From DATAOG01 sp963757395 (lineage in GTDB: Bacteria; Pseudomonadota; Alphaproteobacteria; Geminicoccales; Geminicoccaceae), in NCBI GenBank assembly GCA_963757395.1, contig CAVWRK010000015.1:113935-177934 (forward strand): DNA of 64,000 nucleotides, given 5' to 3'. Shown here one piece after another: positions 39,871 through 49,591 of this stretch. The stretch's first letter is position 1; each line of letters starts with the position of its first letter. The notes under the pieces were generated by a model. That model was not told the DNA's origin and ran no database searches. It saw only the letters and a program-made list of their open reading frames with translations. The translations under genes were made by a program, and so were the position numbers.

Positions 39871-40301
39871 GGCGCCCTGGTCTCGGTCTCGAAATCGGCC
39901 GGTATGGTGATCTCGAGCACCTCCAGATCATCCGCGTAGTCGAGCACCCGATGGGCGATGCCGGGCCGCTGGTACATGCAGTCGCCCGCCTCGAGGGTGC
40001 GCTCGCCGACCCCCACGAACCGGGTCTTCATCCAGCCCCTGAGGATGTAGACCATCTGGAAATCCAGCACGTGCGCGTGCTCGTCGCCAGGCCCGTCACA
40101 GGGCTGCCGGGCGCGGATCACCTGCGCCAGGACCTTGCCCTCGGTCGCCTGGTCGATGCCGAGATCGCGGTACTCGAAATGCGGCCGGAGGCCGACCCGC
40201 CACCCGGCGCCCTCGCCCTTGGCGATCGTGAATGGTCCTCGCGGGAAGCTCGGATCGAGCGGTTGCGTCGATTTAGCTGCCGTCTCGGCGGTCGCGGCCA
40301 T
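39867..40301 (-). CDS. Cupin domain-containing protein
   Basis: 144 aa. Cupin core with the metal-type motif GDEHAHVLDFQMVYILRGW (His-x-His) and a second motif YQRPGIAHRVLDYADDLEVLE. Likely a small metal-binding protein, either an enzyme or a sensor, with unknown ligand. GGAG lies seven bases before the ATG. Converges on the acyltransferase gene with the stops interlocked over four bases. Confidence 0.85.
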   Translation of the reverse strand: MAATAETAAKSTQPLDPSFPRGPFTIAKGEGAGWRVGLRPHFEYRDLGIDQATEGKVLAQVIRARQPCDGPGDEHAHVLDFQMVYILRGWMKTRFVGVGERTLEAGDCMYQRPGIAHRVLDYADDLEVLEITIPADFETETRAP

Positions 40302-40509
40302 CCTTTTTCTCCACTTTCTGCGCGCGGTGGACTCTCGACGCCCTGCGCGCGAGGCGCGGGGTGTCGATCATAGGCTTGGCTCAGCCGCCGGGCCAGACCC
40401 GCCCCCCGGTCCCGAGCTTGCCGACCCGATCGGCCATCATGAACGCCGCCCCTTCCGGTTGCCGAAGCTCGGGAGACGATAGGGCGGCCTGGGCACGGCG
40501 TGAGGTCGC

Positions 40510-41745
40510 CTAGCGTGGGAGGTGACCCATGGCGAGGAGCCAGATCAAGGCGAGCACGAACGACAGCAGGGTCATCGGCACGCCGCACCTCGCGTGCTCG
40601 AGGAACGACAGGCGCAAGCCCGCCTCGGCCGCGCGCTCGAGCGCGATGATGTTGGCGAGGCTGCCGATCACCAGGAGGTTGCCGGCCAGGGTCGACAGCA
40701 CGGCGAGCGTGTAAAAGGCGCCCTCGCCCAGCTGGTGCAGAGTCGAGAGCAGGAGCATGACCAGCGGCACGTTGCCGATGGTGTTGGCGCCGAGCAAGGT
40801 CAAGGGCGCCATCACCAGGAGGCGCTCGGGGTGCAGTCCTTGATGCTCGAGCCAGAGGACCGCCCGATCGGGCAGGCCGGTGGTATCGAGCGCGTGAGTG
40901 ACCACGAACAGGCCGCAGAACAGCACCAGCAGGTGCCAGTCGACCAGGCCAAGCATTGTCCGGCTCGCGAGCCGCCGGCTGATCAGCAGATAGCCCGCGA
41001 CCAGAAGCACGCCCGTGACGTGCGCGACCCCGGTCGCGAACAAAGCCAGCAGCAGGACCGCGGCGAAGGTCGCTTTGGCGAGCCCCAGGCGATCGAGCGC
41101 CGGCGGCGGCAGCCCCTCGGAGCGGTCCCCACCGGCCTCGAAGCGCTTTCGCCACTGCCACCAGACGACGACGTAGACGCAAGCGAGCGCGACGAGGGCC
41201 GGTGGCCCGCAGGCCGCGAGAAACTCCCAGAAATCGAGCCGGCCGACCTCGCCGATCAGGATGTTCTGCGGATTGCCGATGATCGTCGCGGCCGAGCCGG
41301 CATTGGCACCGCCTGCGAGCCCGATCACGAAGGGCCGCGGGTCGAGGCCGCGCTGCACGAGCCCGGCGCAGAGCATCGGCGTCATGGCGAACACCACGAC
41401 GTCGTTGGCCAGCACCGCCGAGAGCACGCCCGCGATGACGACCGTGACCGCGAGCAGGGCGGCAGGCGACGCCTCGGCGGTCGCGATCCGATGCGAGCAC
41501 CAGTCGTAGAAGCCGCAGACCGCGAACTGCGCCGAGAGGATCATCAGCCCGAACAGGATGACGATCGTCGGCACGTCGATCGCCGTGAGGACGGCCGGCC
41601 CGTCGACCGCGTCGAAGGCGTAGAGCGTGATCGCGCCGAGGAGCGCGATGCCGGTGCGATCGACCTTCAGCCCCGGCCAGCGGCCGATCGCCATGCCGAC
41701 ATAGACAGCGACGAAGACGCAAAGGATCAGGGCGGTCACCGGCAC
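40510..41745 (-). CDS. SLC13/ArsB-type anion permease
   Basis: 411 aa with about 11 transmembrane helices. The ion-transporter superfamily loops are visible: LSAVLANDVVVFAMTPML, GGANAGSAATIIGNPQNIL (the hairpin signature of the ArsB/NhaD/CitMHS group) and the second repeat LTLLGANTIGNVPLVMLLL. Moves an anion such as a dicarboxylate or arsenite, or exchanges Na+/H+; the sequence does not decide which. GTG start with a poor ribosome site. It lies 24 bases after the asparaginase gene on the same strand, so export or uptake of aspartate-like anions is possible (inference). Confidence 0.85.
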   Translation of the reverse strand: MPVTALILCVFVAVYVGMAIGRWPGLKVDRTGIALLGAITLYAFDAVDGPAVLTAIDVPTIVILFGLMILSAQFAVCGFYDWCSHRIATAEASPAALLAVTVVIAGVLSAVLANDVVVFAMTPMLCAGLVQRGLDPRPFVIGLAGGANAGSAATIIGNPQNILIGEVGRLDFWEFLAACGPPALVALACVYVVVWWQWRKRFEAGGDRSEGLPPPALDRLGLAKATFAAVLLLALFATGVAHVTGVLLVAGYLLISRRLASRTMLGLVDWHLLVLFCGLFVVTHALDTTGLPDRAVLWLEHQGLHPERLLVMAPLTLLGANTIGNVPLVMLLLSTLHQLGEGAFYTLAVLSTLAGNLLVIGSLANIIALERAAEAGLRLSFLEHARCGVPMTLLSFVLALIWLLAMGHLPR

Positions 41746-41769
41746 GCAGCCCGTGACCCGGGCCCAGCC

Positions 41770-42756
41770 CTAAGGCGCCAGTTCGGCGAACAGCTCGGCG
41801 ATCTGCGCCCGGGTCTCCGGCGCCGCGAGCAGCACCATGAGCAAGAGGCGCGCCTTCGGCCCCCTGAGGTCGCCCGCGAAGATTGCGCCGGCGTCGAGCA
41901 GGTCCTTGCCGCCGCCCTTGCCGTAAATCGGTTCGACGCGCCCGGTCGGGCAGCGCGAGGTGATCACCACCGGCAAGCCGGTCCCGACCGCCCGCTCGAC
42001 CACCCGCACCAGCGCCGCCGGCCCGTTGCCGCGGCCGAAGGCCTCGATCACCAGCCCGTCCAGGCCGAGGTCGAGCGCCAGCTCGATGATCCGGACGTCG
42101 AAGCCGAGGGTCAGCCGGAACAGCGGCACCTGCAGCTCCGGCATCCGATCGAGCTCGAAGGTCCGCCGGCGTAGCGGGCGGCGGTGCAGGATCACCCGCG
42201 TACCGTCGACCTCGCCGAGCGCGCCCTTGTCATAGGACTGGAAGGTGGCCAGCGCGCTGGCGCTGAGCTTGGTGACGTCGCGCGCGGCGTGGATCTGGTC
42301 GGCGAAGCAGATCACGGCGCCGAGTCCCACGGCCTCGGGTGCCACCGCCGTCCGGGCGGCGCTCAGCAGGTTCTTGGGCCCATCCGGGAGCGGATCGTCG
42401 TGCGCCCGCTGGGCGCCCGTGAACACCGCCGGCTTGTCGGACCGAAGCAGCAGATCGGCCAGATAGCAGCTCTCCTCCATGGTGTCGGTGCCATGGGTGA
42501 CGACCACGCCCGCGACCTTGGGGCGAGCGAGCTGCCGGTTGATCCGCTCTGCGAGCCTGAACGCGACCTCGACCGACATGTCGAAGCTCGACACGGTCGC
42601 GAAGTCATCGATCTCCAGGTCGCAGATTGTCGCGAGCTCGGGCGCCTGCGCGAGCAGATCCTCGCCACGAGCCGAGGCGAGCGTCCGGTCGGACGCCGCG
42701 TCGAAGCGCGAGGCGATGGTCCCACCGGTGCTGATCAAGACGACCTTGGCTGCCAT
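41770..42756 (-). CDS. Asparaginase family protein
   Basis: 328 aa. The catalytic Thr motif ISTGGTIASRFD (residues 8-19) and the second Thr-Asp motif VVVTHGTDTMEESCYLAD are intact, as is FTGAQR. No signal peptide, so a cytoplasmic L-asparaginase (type I-like, possibly with glutaminase activity) is likely. Probably co-transcribed with the downstream anion permease. Confidence 0.9.
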   Translation of the reverse strand: MAAKVVLISTGGTIASRFDAASDRTLASARGEDLLAQAPELATICDLEIDDFATVSSFDMSVEVAFRLAERINRQLARPKVAGVVVTHGTDTMEESCYLADLLLRSDKPAVFTGAQRAHDDPLPDGPKNLLSAARTAVAPEAVGLGAVICFADQIHAARDVTKLSASALATFQSYDKGALGEVDGTRVILHRRPLRRRTFELDRMPELQVPLFRLTLGFDVRIIELALDLGLDGLVIEAFGRGNGPAALVRVVERAVGTGLPVVITSRCPTGRVEPIYGKGGGKDLLDAGAIFAGDLRGPKARLLLMVLLAAPETRAQIAELFAELAP

Positions 42757-43063
42757 CTTGGGTGGCCCTCATGTCGCGCCACACGACCGCGCATGCTCGG
42801 CCTGAGAATAGAGGCCGGCGCCGCTGAGGGCCAGGACGTTGTGGGCTGTGGGGCCGGTTGGATCGACAAAATCGTACCGCGGACAAGCGATTGTTTGCTC
42901 TTTGGGTTTAAGACCAGCGCTGGTGCCGATGGCTCGCCGGCGGCCGATCCGGCTTGACCCGATTGGCCGGGGCCGACACAAGGGCGCTGCTCGATCGTGA
43001 GCTACACAATCGTGGGTCGTGGAACGGCCGGTCGAGCCAACGGGCGACAGGAGCTGAAGCACG
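42757..43063. other. 307-base divergent intergenic region (asparaginase / aldehyde dehydrogenase)
   Basis: No credible open frame on either strand. It must hold promoters for both divergent genes. It includes an AT-richer stretch (about 42885-42915), suitable for a promoter, but I cannot identify a specific operator or riboswitch. GACAGGAG (43048-43055) is the ribosome site of the aldehyde dehydrogenase. Confidence 0.5.
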
Positions 43064-44488
43064 ATGATGCAAGGGCAGATCCTGGTCGACGGCGATTGGC
43101 GGGAAGCCCGCGGCGGGCAGACCATCCCCGTGGTCAATCCGAGTGACGGCACAGTCTTCGCCGAGCTCGCCCGTGGGACCGCGATCGACATCGACGCTGC
43201 GGTCGAGGCCGCCCATGCCGCGCTCGAGGGTGACTGGGGCCGGATGCCGGCGTTCGAGCGCGGTCGCATCCTCACGCGCCTCGGCCAGCTGCTGCAAGAG
43301 CGGGTCGAGCCGCTCGCCCGGCTCGAGGCGCGGGACGTCGGCAAACTGCTCCGGCAGGCGCGCGCCGATGCGCTGGCCCTCGCCCATTACCTCGAGTTCT
43401 ATGGCGGCGCCGCCGACAAGGTCCACGGCGCCACGATCCCCTCCCAGACCGGCACGACGGTGCTGACCTTCCACGAGCCCCATGGTGTCACCGGCCACAT
43501 CATCCCCTGGAACTCGCCGATGCAGATCCTGGGACGGAGCCTCGGCGCGGCGCTCGCCATGGGCAACGCCTGCGTGCTCAAGCCCTCCGAGGACGCCTCG
43601 CTCAGCGTCCTCGAGGTCGGCCGCCTGGCGCTCGAGGCGGGCCTGCCACCCGGTGTGCTCAACATCGTCCCCGGCTACGGCGAGGAGGCAGGCGCCGCGC
43701 TCGCCGCCCATCCCGGCATCGATCACCTCGCGTTCACCGGCTCGCGCGCGGTCGCCTGCCGGGTGCAGCAGGCGGCGGCCGAACACGGTCGCCCAGTGAC
43801 CCTGGAACTCGGCGTCAAGTCGTCGCAGCTGGTGTTCGCCGACGCCGATCTCGACCAAGCGCTGCCGGTGACCGTCAATGCCGCGGTCCAGAGCTGCTCG
43901 GCCGGCTCCCGCCTGCTGGTCGAGGACCGGATCTACGACGCCTTCGTCGGCGCCGTCGCCGAGCGCTTTCACATCCTGGATGTCGGCGCCGCCGAGCGCG
44001 ACCTCGATTGCGGGCCGTTGATCAACGCGCGCCAGCTGGAGCGCGTCCAGGGGTCTCTGGGCCAGGCGCACCGCGACCGCCTGCTGTTGCTGGCCGAGGG
44101 CAAGATCGCGCCCAACACGCCGGACGGCGGCTTCTTCGTCAAGCCGACCCTGTTCGGCGACGTGTTGCCCGAGCATCCGCTGGCCGGGGAGGAGATCTTC
44201 GGTCCGGTGTTGGTCGCGATCCGCTTTCAAGACGAGGACGAGGCGATCCGGATCGCCAACGGCTTCCCCCGCGGTCCGGTGGCCGGGGTCTGGACCCGCG
44301 ACGGCGGCCGCCAGCTGCGCCTGGCGCACGCCCTCAAAGCCGGCCAGGTGTTCGTCAACACCTATGGCGCCGACGGCGGCGAGCTGCCGCTCGGCGGCAT
44401 GAAGGGCTCGGGCTTCGGCCACAAGCAGGGCTTCGAGGCCCTCTTTGGTGGCTCGACCCTGAAGACGGTCGTGCTCCGCCACGGCTGA
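43064..44488 (+). CDS. Aldehyde dehydrogenase family protein
   Basis: 474 aa, NAD(P)-dependent. Cofactor-binding IPWNSPMQILGRSLG, Lys in CVLKPSEDASL, FTGSRAVACRVQQAA, catalytic Glu248 in LELGVKSSQLVF and catalytic Cys278 in VQSCSAGSR, then EEIFGPVL. The usual LGGKS reads LGVKS, an uncommon change next to the catalytic Glu that may alter cofactor handling. Substrate unknown; similar proteins oxidise betaine aldehyde or semialdehydes. A second ATG at 43067 is possible. Confidence 0.92.
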   Translation: MMQGQILVDGDWREARGGQTIPVVNPSDGTVFAELARGTAIDIDAAVEAAHAALEGDWGRMPAFERGRILTRLGQLLQERVEPLARLEARDVGKLLRQARADALALAHYLEFYGGAADKVHGATIPSQTGTTVLTFHEPHGVTGHIIPWNSPMQILGRSLGAALAMGNACVLKPSEDASLSVLEVGRLALEAGLPPGVLNIVPGYGEEAGAALAAHPGIDHLAFTGSRAVACRVQQAAAEHGRPVTLELGVKSSQLVFADADLDQALPVTVNAAVQSCSAGSRLLVEDRIYDAFVGAVAERFHILDVGAAERDLDCGPLINARQLERVQGSLGQAHRDRLLLLAEGKIAPNTPDGGFFVKPTLFGDVLPEHPLAGEEIFGPVLVAIRFQDEDEAIRIANGFPRGPVAGVWTRDGGRQLRLAHALKAGQVFVNTYGADGGELPLGGMKGSGFGHKQGFEALFGGSTLKTVVLRHG

Positions 44489-44513
44489 CGCTGCAGCGCC
44501 GGCGCGACCGCGC

Positions 44514-45491
44514 TCAAGGCATGGGCTGGTAGACCAGGATCTCGGCCTCTTGGGCGCCCCGACGCGGAACCGCCACGTAGAGGCGATCCTGGTCGGGCAC
44601 GAACAGCGAGGTCCTGGCGCCAACGGCGGTCGCGATCACAGCGATGCGCTTAGGCGTCGCGTCGGCCAGAGACAACACATCGAGCACGCCCTCGCCGCAG
44701 GAGACGTAGAGCTGCCGGCGCCGGGCGTCGAAGAAGATGTCGTCAGCGTCGCGGCAGCTCCCGGTCCGGGCCACTTCCTTGCCGGTCCCGGTGTCGAGTA
44801 CCAGCAGCGCGGCCGGGGCGCGGGCGGCGACGACCAGCCGATTGTCCGGCTCGTCGAGCGCCATCGGGAAATTGGCCCGGGCGCCGGACAGGGGCCAGCT
44901 CGCGATTTTCGAGCCGTCGGCGCGATCGACGACCTCGATGTCGCCGGCATCCGGCACGTTGACGAAGATCAAAGATCCGGCCGACTGGAGCTGGAACGAC
45001 TCCGGGTGTCCCGAAAGCGCCACATCGTCAATGCGCGACCCGCTCACCGCCGCCAATCGGCCGAGACCGCCGTTGCCAAAGCCGACATAGAGCTCTCTCT
45101 CGGTCGGGTCATAGCGGATGTTGTCGGCATCGCTATCGAGCGCGACCTCCTGCATGGGTGTGAGCGCGGCGCCCTCGAAGCTGGCGACCGAGCCGGTCTC
45201 GCCACTGCTCACGAACAGCCGGTCGAACTCGGGCACGAAGGCCACCCCCTGGGGCTCAGCGACGCCCTTGATCCGGCCGATCAGCTTGCCGGCCTTGAGG
45301 TCGACCACGGCGACCGTATCGTTGCCGAGCTCGGCGACGAACAGCCGCTGGCGGGCCGCATCCAGGTCCATATGGTCGATCCGGCCGCGGCCGTCCGGCA
45401 GCGCGATGGTCTGGATCAGACGGAGGGGCGCCTGGTCGGCCCGGGCTGCGAACCCCAGGAGCATGACGATCAGGAAGCCGAGTGTTCGCAT
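44514..45491 (-). CDS. Secreted YncE-like beta-propeller protein
   Basis: 325 aa. Signal peptide (LGFLIVMLLGFAARA), then seven repeats of the YncE/surface-layer propeller kind: IDHMDLDAARQRLFVAELGND, VDLKAGKLIGRIKG, YDPTERELYVGFGNGG and so on. Probably a periplasmic protein of unknown ligand. GAGG five bases before the ATG at 45491 decides the start; a longer frame to 45578 is antisense to nothing conserved. Convergent with aldehyde dehydrogenase, 25 bases apart, and divergent from the metallo-hydrolase. Confidence 0.85.
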   Translation of the reverse strand: MRTLGFLIVMLLGFAARADQAPLRLIQTIALPDGRGRIDHMDLDAARQRLFVAELGNDTVAVVDLKAGKLIGRIKGVAEPQGVAFVPEFDRLFVSSGETGSVASFEGAALTPMQEVALDSDADNIRYDPTERELYVGFGNGGLGRLAAVSGSRIDDVALSGHPESFQLQSAGSLIFVNVPDAGDIEVVDRADGSKIASWPLSGARANFPMALDEPDNRLVVAARAPAALLVLDTGTGKEVARTGSCRDADDIFFDARRRQLYVSCGEGVLDVLSLADATPKRIAVIATAVGARTSLFVPDQDRLYVAVPRRGAQEAEILVYQPMP

Positions 45492-45604
45492 CGTCACCTC
45501 GCCAGCGAACCGGACCGCCGGCGCACCCGCGGCCCCGAATGCCGGCTGGGGATGCCGGTCGTTGGCAATATGGCGCATCGCCGCGGTAATGCTAGGATGC
45601 GCGC

Positions 45605-46483
45605 ATGCGCATCACCCTGCTCGGCACCGGCTGCCCGCAGGTCAGCCCGGAGCGGCTCGGCCCGGCGAGCCTTGTGCGGCCAGACGGCCGGACATTCCTG
45701 GTCGATTGCGGCTCCGGCGTCACCCAACGTCTGGTCGCCGCCGGCAGCTCGGGCGCCGAGATCGACGCGCTGTTGCTCACCCACCTGCACTCCGACCACC
45801 TGGTCGACCTCTATCAGCTGATCCTCTCCAGCTGGCATCAGGGTCGCGACCGGCCGCAGCGGATCTTCGGGCCCGCGGGCACCCGCACCTTCATCGAAGC
45901 GACCATGGCGGTCTGGCAGAGCGAGCGGGCGCAACGGATCGCCTGGGAGCGCCGGCCCTCGACCGTCGGCCTCGAGCTCGAGATCGTCGAGTTCGAGGCC
46001 GGCACGATCTGGAACGCGGACGGGATTCGCATCACCGCCTTCGAGGTCGATCACCGTCCGGTCGCGCCGGCGTTCGGCTTTCTGTTCGAGACCGCCGGGT
46101 GCCGGGTCGCGTTCTCGGGCGACACCAGGGTCTGCGCCAACCTCATGCGTGCGGCCGCGGGCGTCGACCTGCTGGTGCACGAGTGCTTTCTCCACCAGGC
46201 CATGCTGGCCAGACGCGTCGGGTTGAGCGATCAGGGCCTCGAGAACGTCGCTGCCTACCACACCCTCTCCTCCGAGGTCGGCAAGGTTGCGACCCGAACC
46301 GGGGCGCGCATGCTGCTGTTGAACCACTTCGTGCCGGTCGATTTCGACCACGGGGCCCTGCTCGCCGAGGTCAGCGCCGACTTCGCGGGCCCGGTCGTGA
46401 TCGGCGAGGACCTGCTCACGATCGACGTCCCGCGTCGCGCCATCAGCTACCAGGAACTCCATCTTGGACTGGGCTCAGGCTGA
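45605..46483 (+). CDS. MBL-fold metallo-hydrolase (RNase Z / arylsulfatase-like)
   Basis: 292 aa. The metal motif LLLTHLHSDHLVDL (HxHxDH), a His in FEVDHRPVAPAFGF, SGDTRVCANL and a final LLNHFVP His complete the di-zinc site. The start MRITLLGTGCPQVSPER is the RNase Z-like subgroup that includes lactonases, phosphorylcholine esterases and AtsA-type arylsulfatases. Because sulfotransferases occur elsewhere in the window, a sulfatase role is tempting but unproven. Overlaps the convergent MFS gene by 9 bases. Confidence 0.87.
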   Translation: MRITLLGTGCPQVSPERLGPASLVRPDGRTFLVDCGSGVTQRLVAAGSSGAEIDALLLTHLHSDHLVDLYQLILSSWHQGRDRPQRIFGPAGTRTFIEATMAVWQSERAQRIAWERRPSTVGLELEIVEFEAGTIWNADGIRITAFEVDHRPVAPAFGFLFETAGCRVAFSGDTRVCANLMRAAAGVDLLVHECFLHQAMLARRVGLSDQGLENVAAYHTLSSEVGKVATRTGARMLLLNHFVPVDFDHGALLAEVSADFAGPVVIGEDLLTIDVPRRAISYQELHLGLGSG

Positions 46484-47635
46484 CCCAGCGGTCGGGGCCC
46501 GGCTGCCGATCGCCGCGATCAGGCCGCAAAGGAGGACCACGAGCCCGAGCGCCACCGGCAGGCCGATCAGCTCGGCGAGGCCGCCAATCGCTGGCGGGCC
46601 GACCAGGAAGCCCAGATAGCCGACGGTGCAGACGGCCGCGATCGCAGCGCTCGGCGTCACTCCGGGCGTGCGCGTGGCGGCCGAGAGGACCACCGGGAAG
46701 ACGCAGGACAGACCGGCGCCGACGAGGCCGAAGCCAACGACCGCGATCACGGGATGGCCGACCACGAGCGTCAGGCCAAGGCCAAGGGCGGCGAGCATGC
46801 CGCCGCCGCGCACGACACGGTCGCCGCCCAGCCGCGCGACCAGCCGGTCGCCGGTGAAGCGGCCGCCCGCCATCATCAGCGAGAAGGCGGCAAACGCCGC
46901 GGCCGCGATCGTCGTGCCGGCGCCGAGGCCGGCGCTGAGATAGACCGAGCTCCAGTCGCCGATGGCCCCCTCGGACAGGAGCGCCGCGAGCGCCACCACG
47001 CCTGGGAGCAGAAGCGCCAGCGACGGGCGCGCGAAACCCGGACCGGCGGCACCGCCTTCGGCCGACGCCCCCAGCATCGGCCGGCAGGCGGCGAGGCCGA
47101 TCGCGGCGATCAGCAGGCCGACCGTCAGCAGATGCGGCAGGAGCCCCAGCCCGACCGTCGCGACCAGGCCGGTCGCCCCGGCACCCGCCATCGCGCCGAG
47201 GCTGAACATGCCGTGCAGCGACGACATGATCGGCCGCCGGACGTGCTTCTCGACGGCCACGCCCTGGGTGTTCATCGACACGTCCAACACGCCGCCGGCC
47301 GCCCCCATGCAGAACAGCGCGATACCGAGCCCGATCAGGCCCGGTGCCAGCGCGAGCCCCGGCAGGCTCAGGCCGTAGAGCACGACCGTGGTCGCGGTCG
47401 CTTTTTGGCTGCCGTAGCGATGCGCGGCGGCGCCAGCCAGCGGCATCGCGAGCAGCGCGCCGACCGCGACCATGAACAGCGCCACCCCAAGCTGCCCGTC
47501 GCTCAACCCGAGCTCGTCCTGGATCTCCGCGATTCGCGGCACCCAGCTGCCATAGCCGAAGCCGCTCAGCCCGAAGACCGCAGCGACCCCCAGACGCGCG
47601 GCAAGCGGGCGCGGCGCTCGTCCGGTGCTCTCCAA
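46475..47635 (-). CDS. MFS transporter (YbjJ-like)
   Basis: 386 aa with 12 predicted helices. N-terminal pattern GFGYGSWVPRIAEIQDELGLS, the A-like motif AAAHRYGSQKAT and MSSLHGMFSLGAMAGAG, typical of the YbjJ/fucose-permease-like branch of exporters. Substrate unknown. Start is a TTG with no clear ribosome site, so the N-terminus is uncertain. It ends 9 bases inside the metallo-hydrolase gene and is 21 bases downstream of the thiolase. Confidence 0.87.
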   Translation of the reverse strand: MESTGRAPRPLAARLGVAAVFGLSGFGYGSWVPRIAEIQDELGLSDGQLGVALFMVAVGALLAMPLAGAAAHRYGSQKATATTVVLYGLSLPGLALAPGLIGLGIALFCMGAAGGVLDVSMNTQGVAVEKHVRRPIMSSLHGMFSLGAMAGAGATGLVATVGLGLLPHLLTVGLLIAAIGLAACRPMLGASAEGGAAGPGFARPSLALLLPGVVALAALLSEGAIGDWSSVYLSAGLGAGTTIAAAAFAAFSLMMAGGRFTGDRLVARLGGDRVVRGGGMLAALGLGLTLVVGHPVIAVVGFGLVGAGLSCVFPVVLSAATRTPGVTPSAAIAAVCTVGYLGFLVGPPAIGGLAELIGLPVALGLVVLLCGLIAAIGSRAPTAGSA

Positions 47636-47656
47636 CAGCCGGGCCGGCCGGAGCGC

Positions 47657-48823
47657 CTACCGCAACGGCTCGAGGATCGAGACGTAGTTGGCGACCGCAG
47701 CACCGCCCATGTTGAAGATGCCGCCGAGCTTCGCTTCCTTGATCTGCATCTCGCCCGCGTTGCCGGTCAGCTGCATCGCGGAGAGCACGTGCATCGAGAC
47801 CCCGGTCGCCCCGATCGGGTGGCCCTTGGCCTTGAGCCCGCCCGAGGGATTGACCGGCAGCCGGCCGTCCTTCTGGGTCCAGCCCTCGAGCGCGGCCCGC
47901 GCCCCCTGCCCGCGCTCGGTCAGCCCCATCGCCTCGTATTCCAGCAGCTCGGCGATCGTGAAACAGTCATGAGTTTCGACAAAATCCAGATTTTCCAACT
48001 CGATACGGGAGCTCGCCAACGCTTTGCGCCAAGCCTCGGTGCAACCCTCGAAGAGCGTGATGTCGCGCCGGCTCATCGGCAGAAAATCGTTGACCTGGGC
48101 CGCGGCCCGGAAAACTACGGCCTTCTTCATGGCGAGCGCGGTCTCGACGTCGGTCAGGACCAAGGCTGCCGCCCCGTCCGAGACCAGCGAGCAGTCGGTC
48201 CGCTTGAGCGGCCCGGCGACCAGCGGGTTTTTTTCCGATACGTTGCGGCAAAACTCGAAGCCCAGGTCCTTCCTGAGCTGGGCCAGCGGGTTAGCGCAGC
48301 CGTTCTTGTGGTTTTTGGCGGCGATCGTGGCCAGCGCATCCGATTGATCACCGTGGCGCTGAAAATAGCGTTGCGCGATCTGGCCGAAGACGCCGGCGAA
48401 ACCGCCCAGGATCTCACCCTCCTCCTTCAGGTAGGCAGCGCTCAGCAAAGCCTTGGCGATTTCAGGCCCAGGCAGATCGGTCATCTTCTCGACCCCGACC
48501 ACGAGCACGAAGCGCGCCTGCCTGCCTGCGATCGACTTCAGCCCCTGATGGATCGCGGCCGAGCCCGTGGCGCAGGCGTTTTCCACCCGCGTCGCGGGCT
48601 TGAAGCGCCAGGCATCGTCCGCCTGCATGACCAGCGAGCTCGTGAAGCCCTGCGGGCTGAAGCCACCACCATAGTGGCCGAGCACGACCTCGTCGATGTC
48701 CCGGACGCCGAGCCCGGCATCGGCCACGGCCCCGGTCGCGACCCTGACGATCAACGATTCGACATCCTCAGCCTCGTGCTTGCCGAACGGCGTATGACTC
48801 CAGCCGACGATGCAGGCGGTCAT
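47657..48823 (-). CDS. Thiolase family protein / acetyl-CoA acetyltransferase
   Basis: 388 aa. Nucleophilic Cys in VENACATGSAAIHQG (about residue 90), VETHDCFTIAELL with the His of the active site, and the GGLKAKGHPIGATGV motif. The central NxHD-type loop is THDCF rather than NEAFA, which places it in the SCP2/non-decarboxylating lipid-transfer thiolase branch. It cleaves or forms beta-ketoacyl-CoA; partner genes for beta-oxidation are not adjacent. AGGGA eight bases upstream supports the ATG. Confidence 0.9.
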   Translation of the reverse strand: MTACIVGWSHTPFGKHEAEDVESLIVRVATGAVADAGLGVRDIDEVVLGHYGGGFSPQGFTSSLVMQADDAWRFKPATRVENACATGSAAIHQGLKSIAGRQARFVLVVGVEKMTDLPGPEIAKALLSAAYLKEEGEILGGFAGVFGQIAQRYFQRHGDQSDALATIAAKNHKNGCANPLAQLRKDLGFEFCRNVSEKNPLVAGPLKRTDCSLVSDGAAALVLTDVETALAMKKAVVFRAAAQVNDFLPMSRRDITLFEGCTEAWRKALASSRIELENLDFVETHDCFTIAELLEYEAMGLTERGQGARAALEGWTQKDGRLPVNPSGGLKAKGHPIGATGVSMHVLSAMQLTGNAGEMQIKEAKLGGIFNMGGAAVANYVSILEPLR

Positions 48824-49020
48824 GATCGTTTTCCCTCACCTGGTCTCCGCGTTAGGTTATATAGGGAACCGGGCGGCGATGTCGTCGCCCCGAACGCCGG
48901 CCCCGTGCTTCTCGGTCCGGGCGGGTGGCGATCGAGGGCGTCCCGCCGCCTGGGGTTCAGCCTTTGTCAAGGCCGCCGGCGCTACCGTCCACCCTCGCGC
49001 TCAGGCCCGGAAGCCGATCC

Positions 49021-49515
49021 ATGACCGTTGCCGCGATCCTGCTTGCCGTCGAGATGGCGGATGACGATCAGCCCCTTTTGAAGGTCGCCGAGCTCTACGC
49101 CAAGGCCTTGGGCGCCAGGCTCTATCTGGTCCACGTCATGCCGGCCGAGCCCGCCTTCGTCGGCCGCCCCAAGACGATCGAGGCGGCGCCAGCGGCGGAT
49201 ACGGAAGATGTCGAGGTCGGCTATGCCTATGATCGCCACATGGCGGCCAAGCGGGCGCGGGCGGCTCACGAGCAGCTGCACAGCTTGAGCGAGGGCCCGC
49301 GAGCGGCGGGCGTGCCGACCACGGCCCTGCTGATCGAGGGCCCGGCGGCCGAGAAGATCGCGAGCGAGGCCAAGAAGCTCGGCTGTGGGCTGATCATCAC
49401 CGGCAGCCACCACCGCGGCCTGCTCGAGCGCTGGCTGCACGGCAGCACCTCCAAGGAGCTGCTGCACGACGCGCCCTGCCCGGTCCTGGTGGTGCCGGTC
49501 GCCGCCAGCGCCTGA
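49021..49515 (+). CDS. Universal stress protein family (UspA)
   Basis: 164 aa. Single Usp domain: AAILLAVEMADDDQ at the N-terminus and the nucleotide-binding TGSHHRGLLERWLHGSTSKELL ATP loop (G-2x-G-9x-G-S/T, in a stretch about residues 133-154), ending PCPVLVVPV. Binds ATP. GGAAG precedes the ATG; a longer frame from 48925 adds unrelated residues. Stands alone between divergent thiolase and convergent exporter genes. Confidence 0.9.
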   Translation: MTVAAILLAVEMADDDQPLLKVAELYAKALGARLYLVHVMPAEPAFVGRPKTIEAAPAADTEDVEVGYAYDRHMAAKRARAAHEQLHSLSEGPRAAGVPTTALLIEGPAAEKIASEAKKLGCGLIITGSHHRGLLERWLHGSTSKELLHDAPCPVLVVPVAASA

Positions 49516-49591
49516 GCTGGGCGGCGCGCGCTCGATCACCAGCTCAGCGGTCGAGGAAGCTCAGATCATCGCGAGCCGCAGACGGGGGCAG

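Noticed and set aside
46754..49024. 756-codon open frame opposite the MFS and thiolase genes
   Set aside because: Spans two genes on the other strand that have clear family motifs; no ribosome site or domain.
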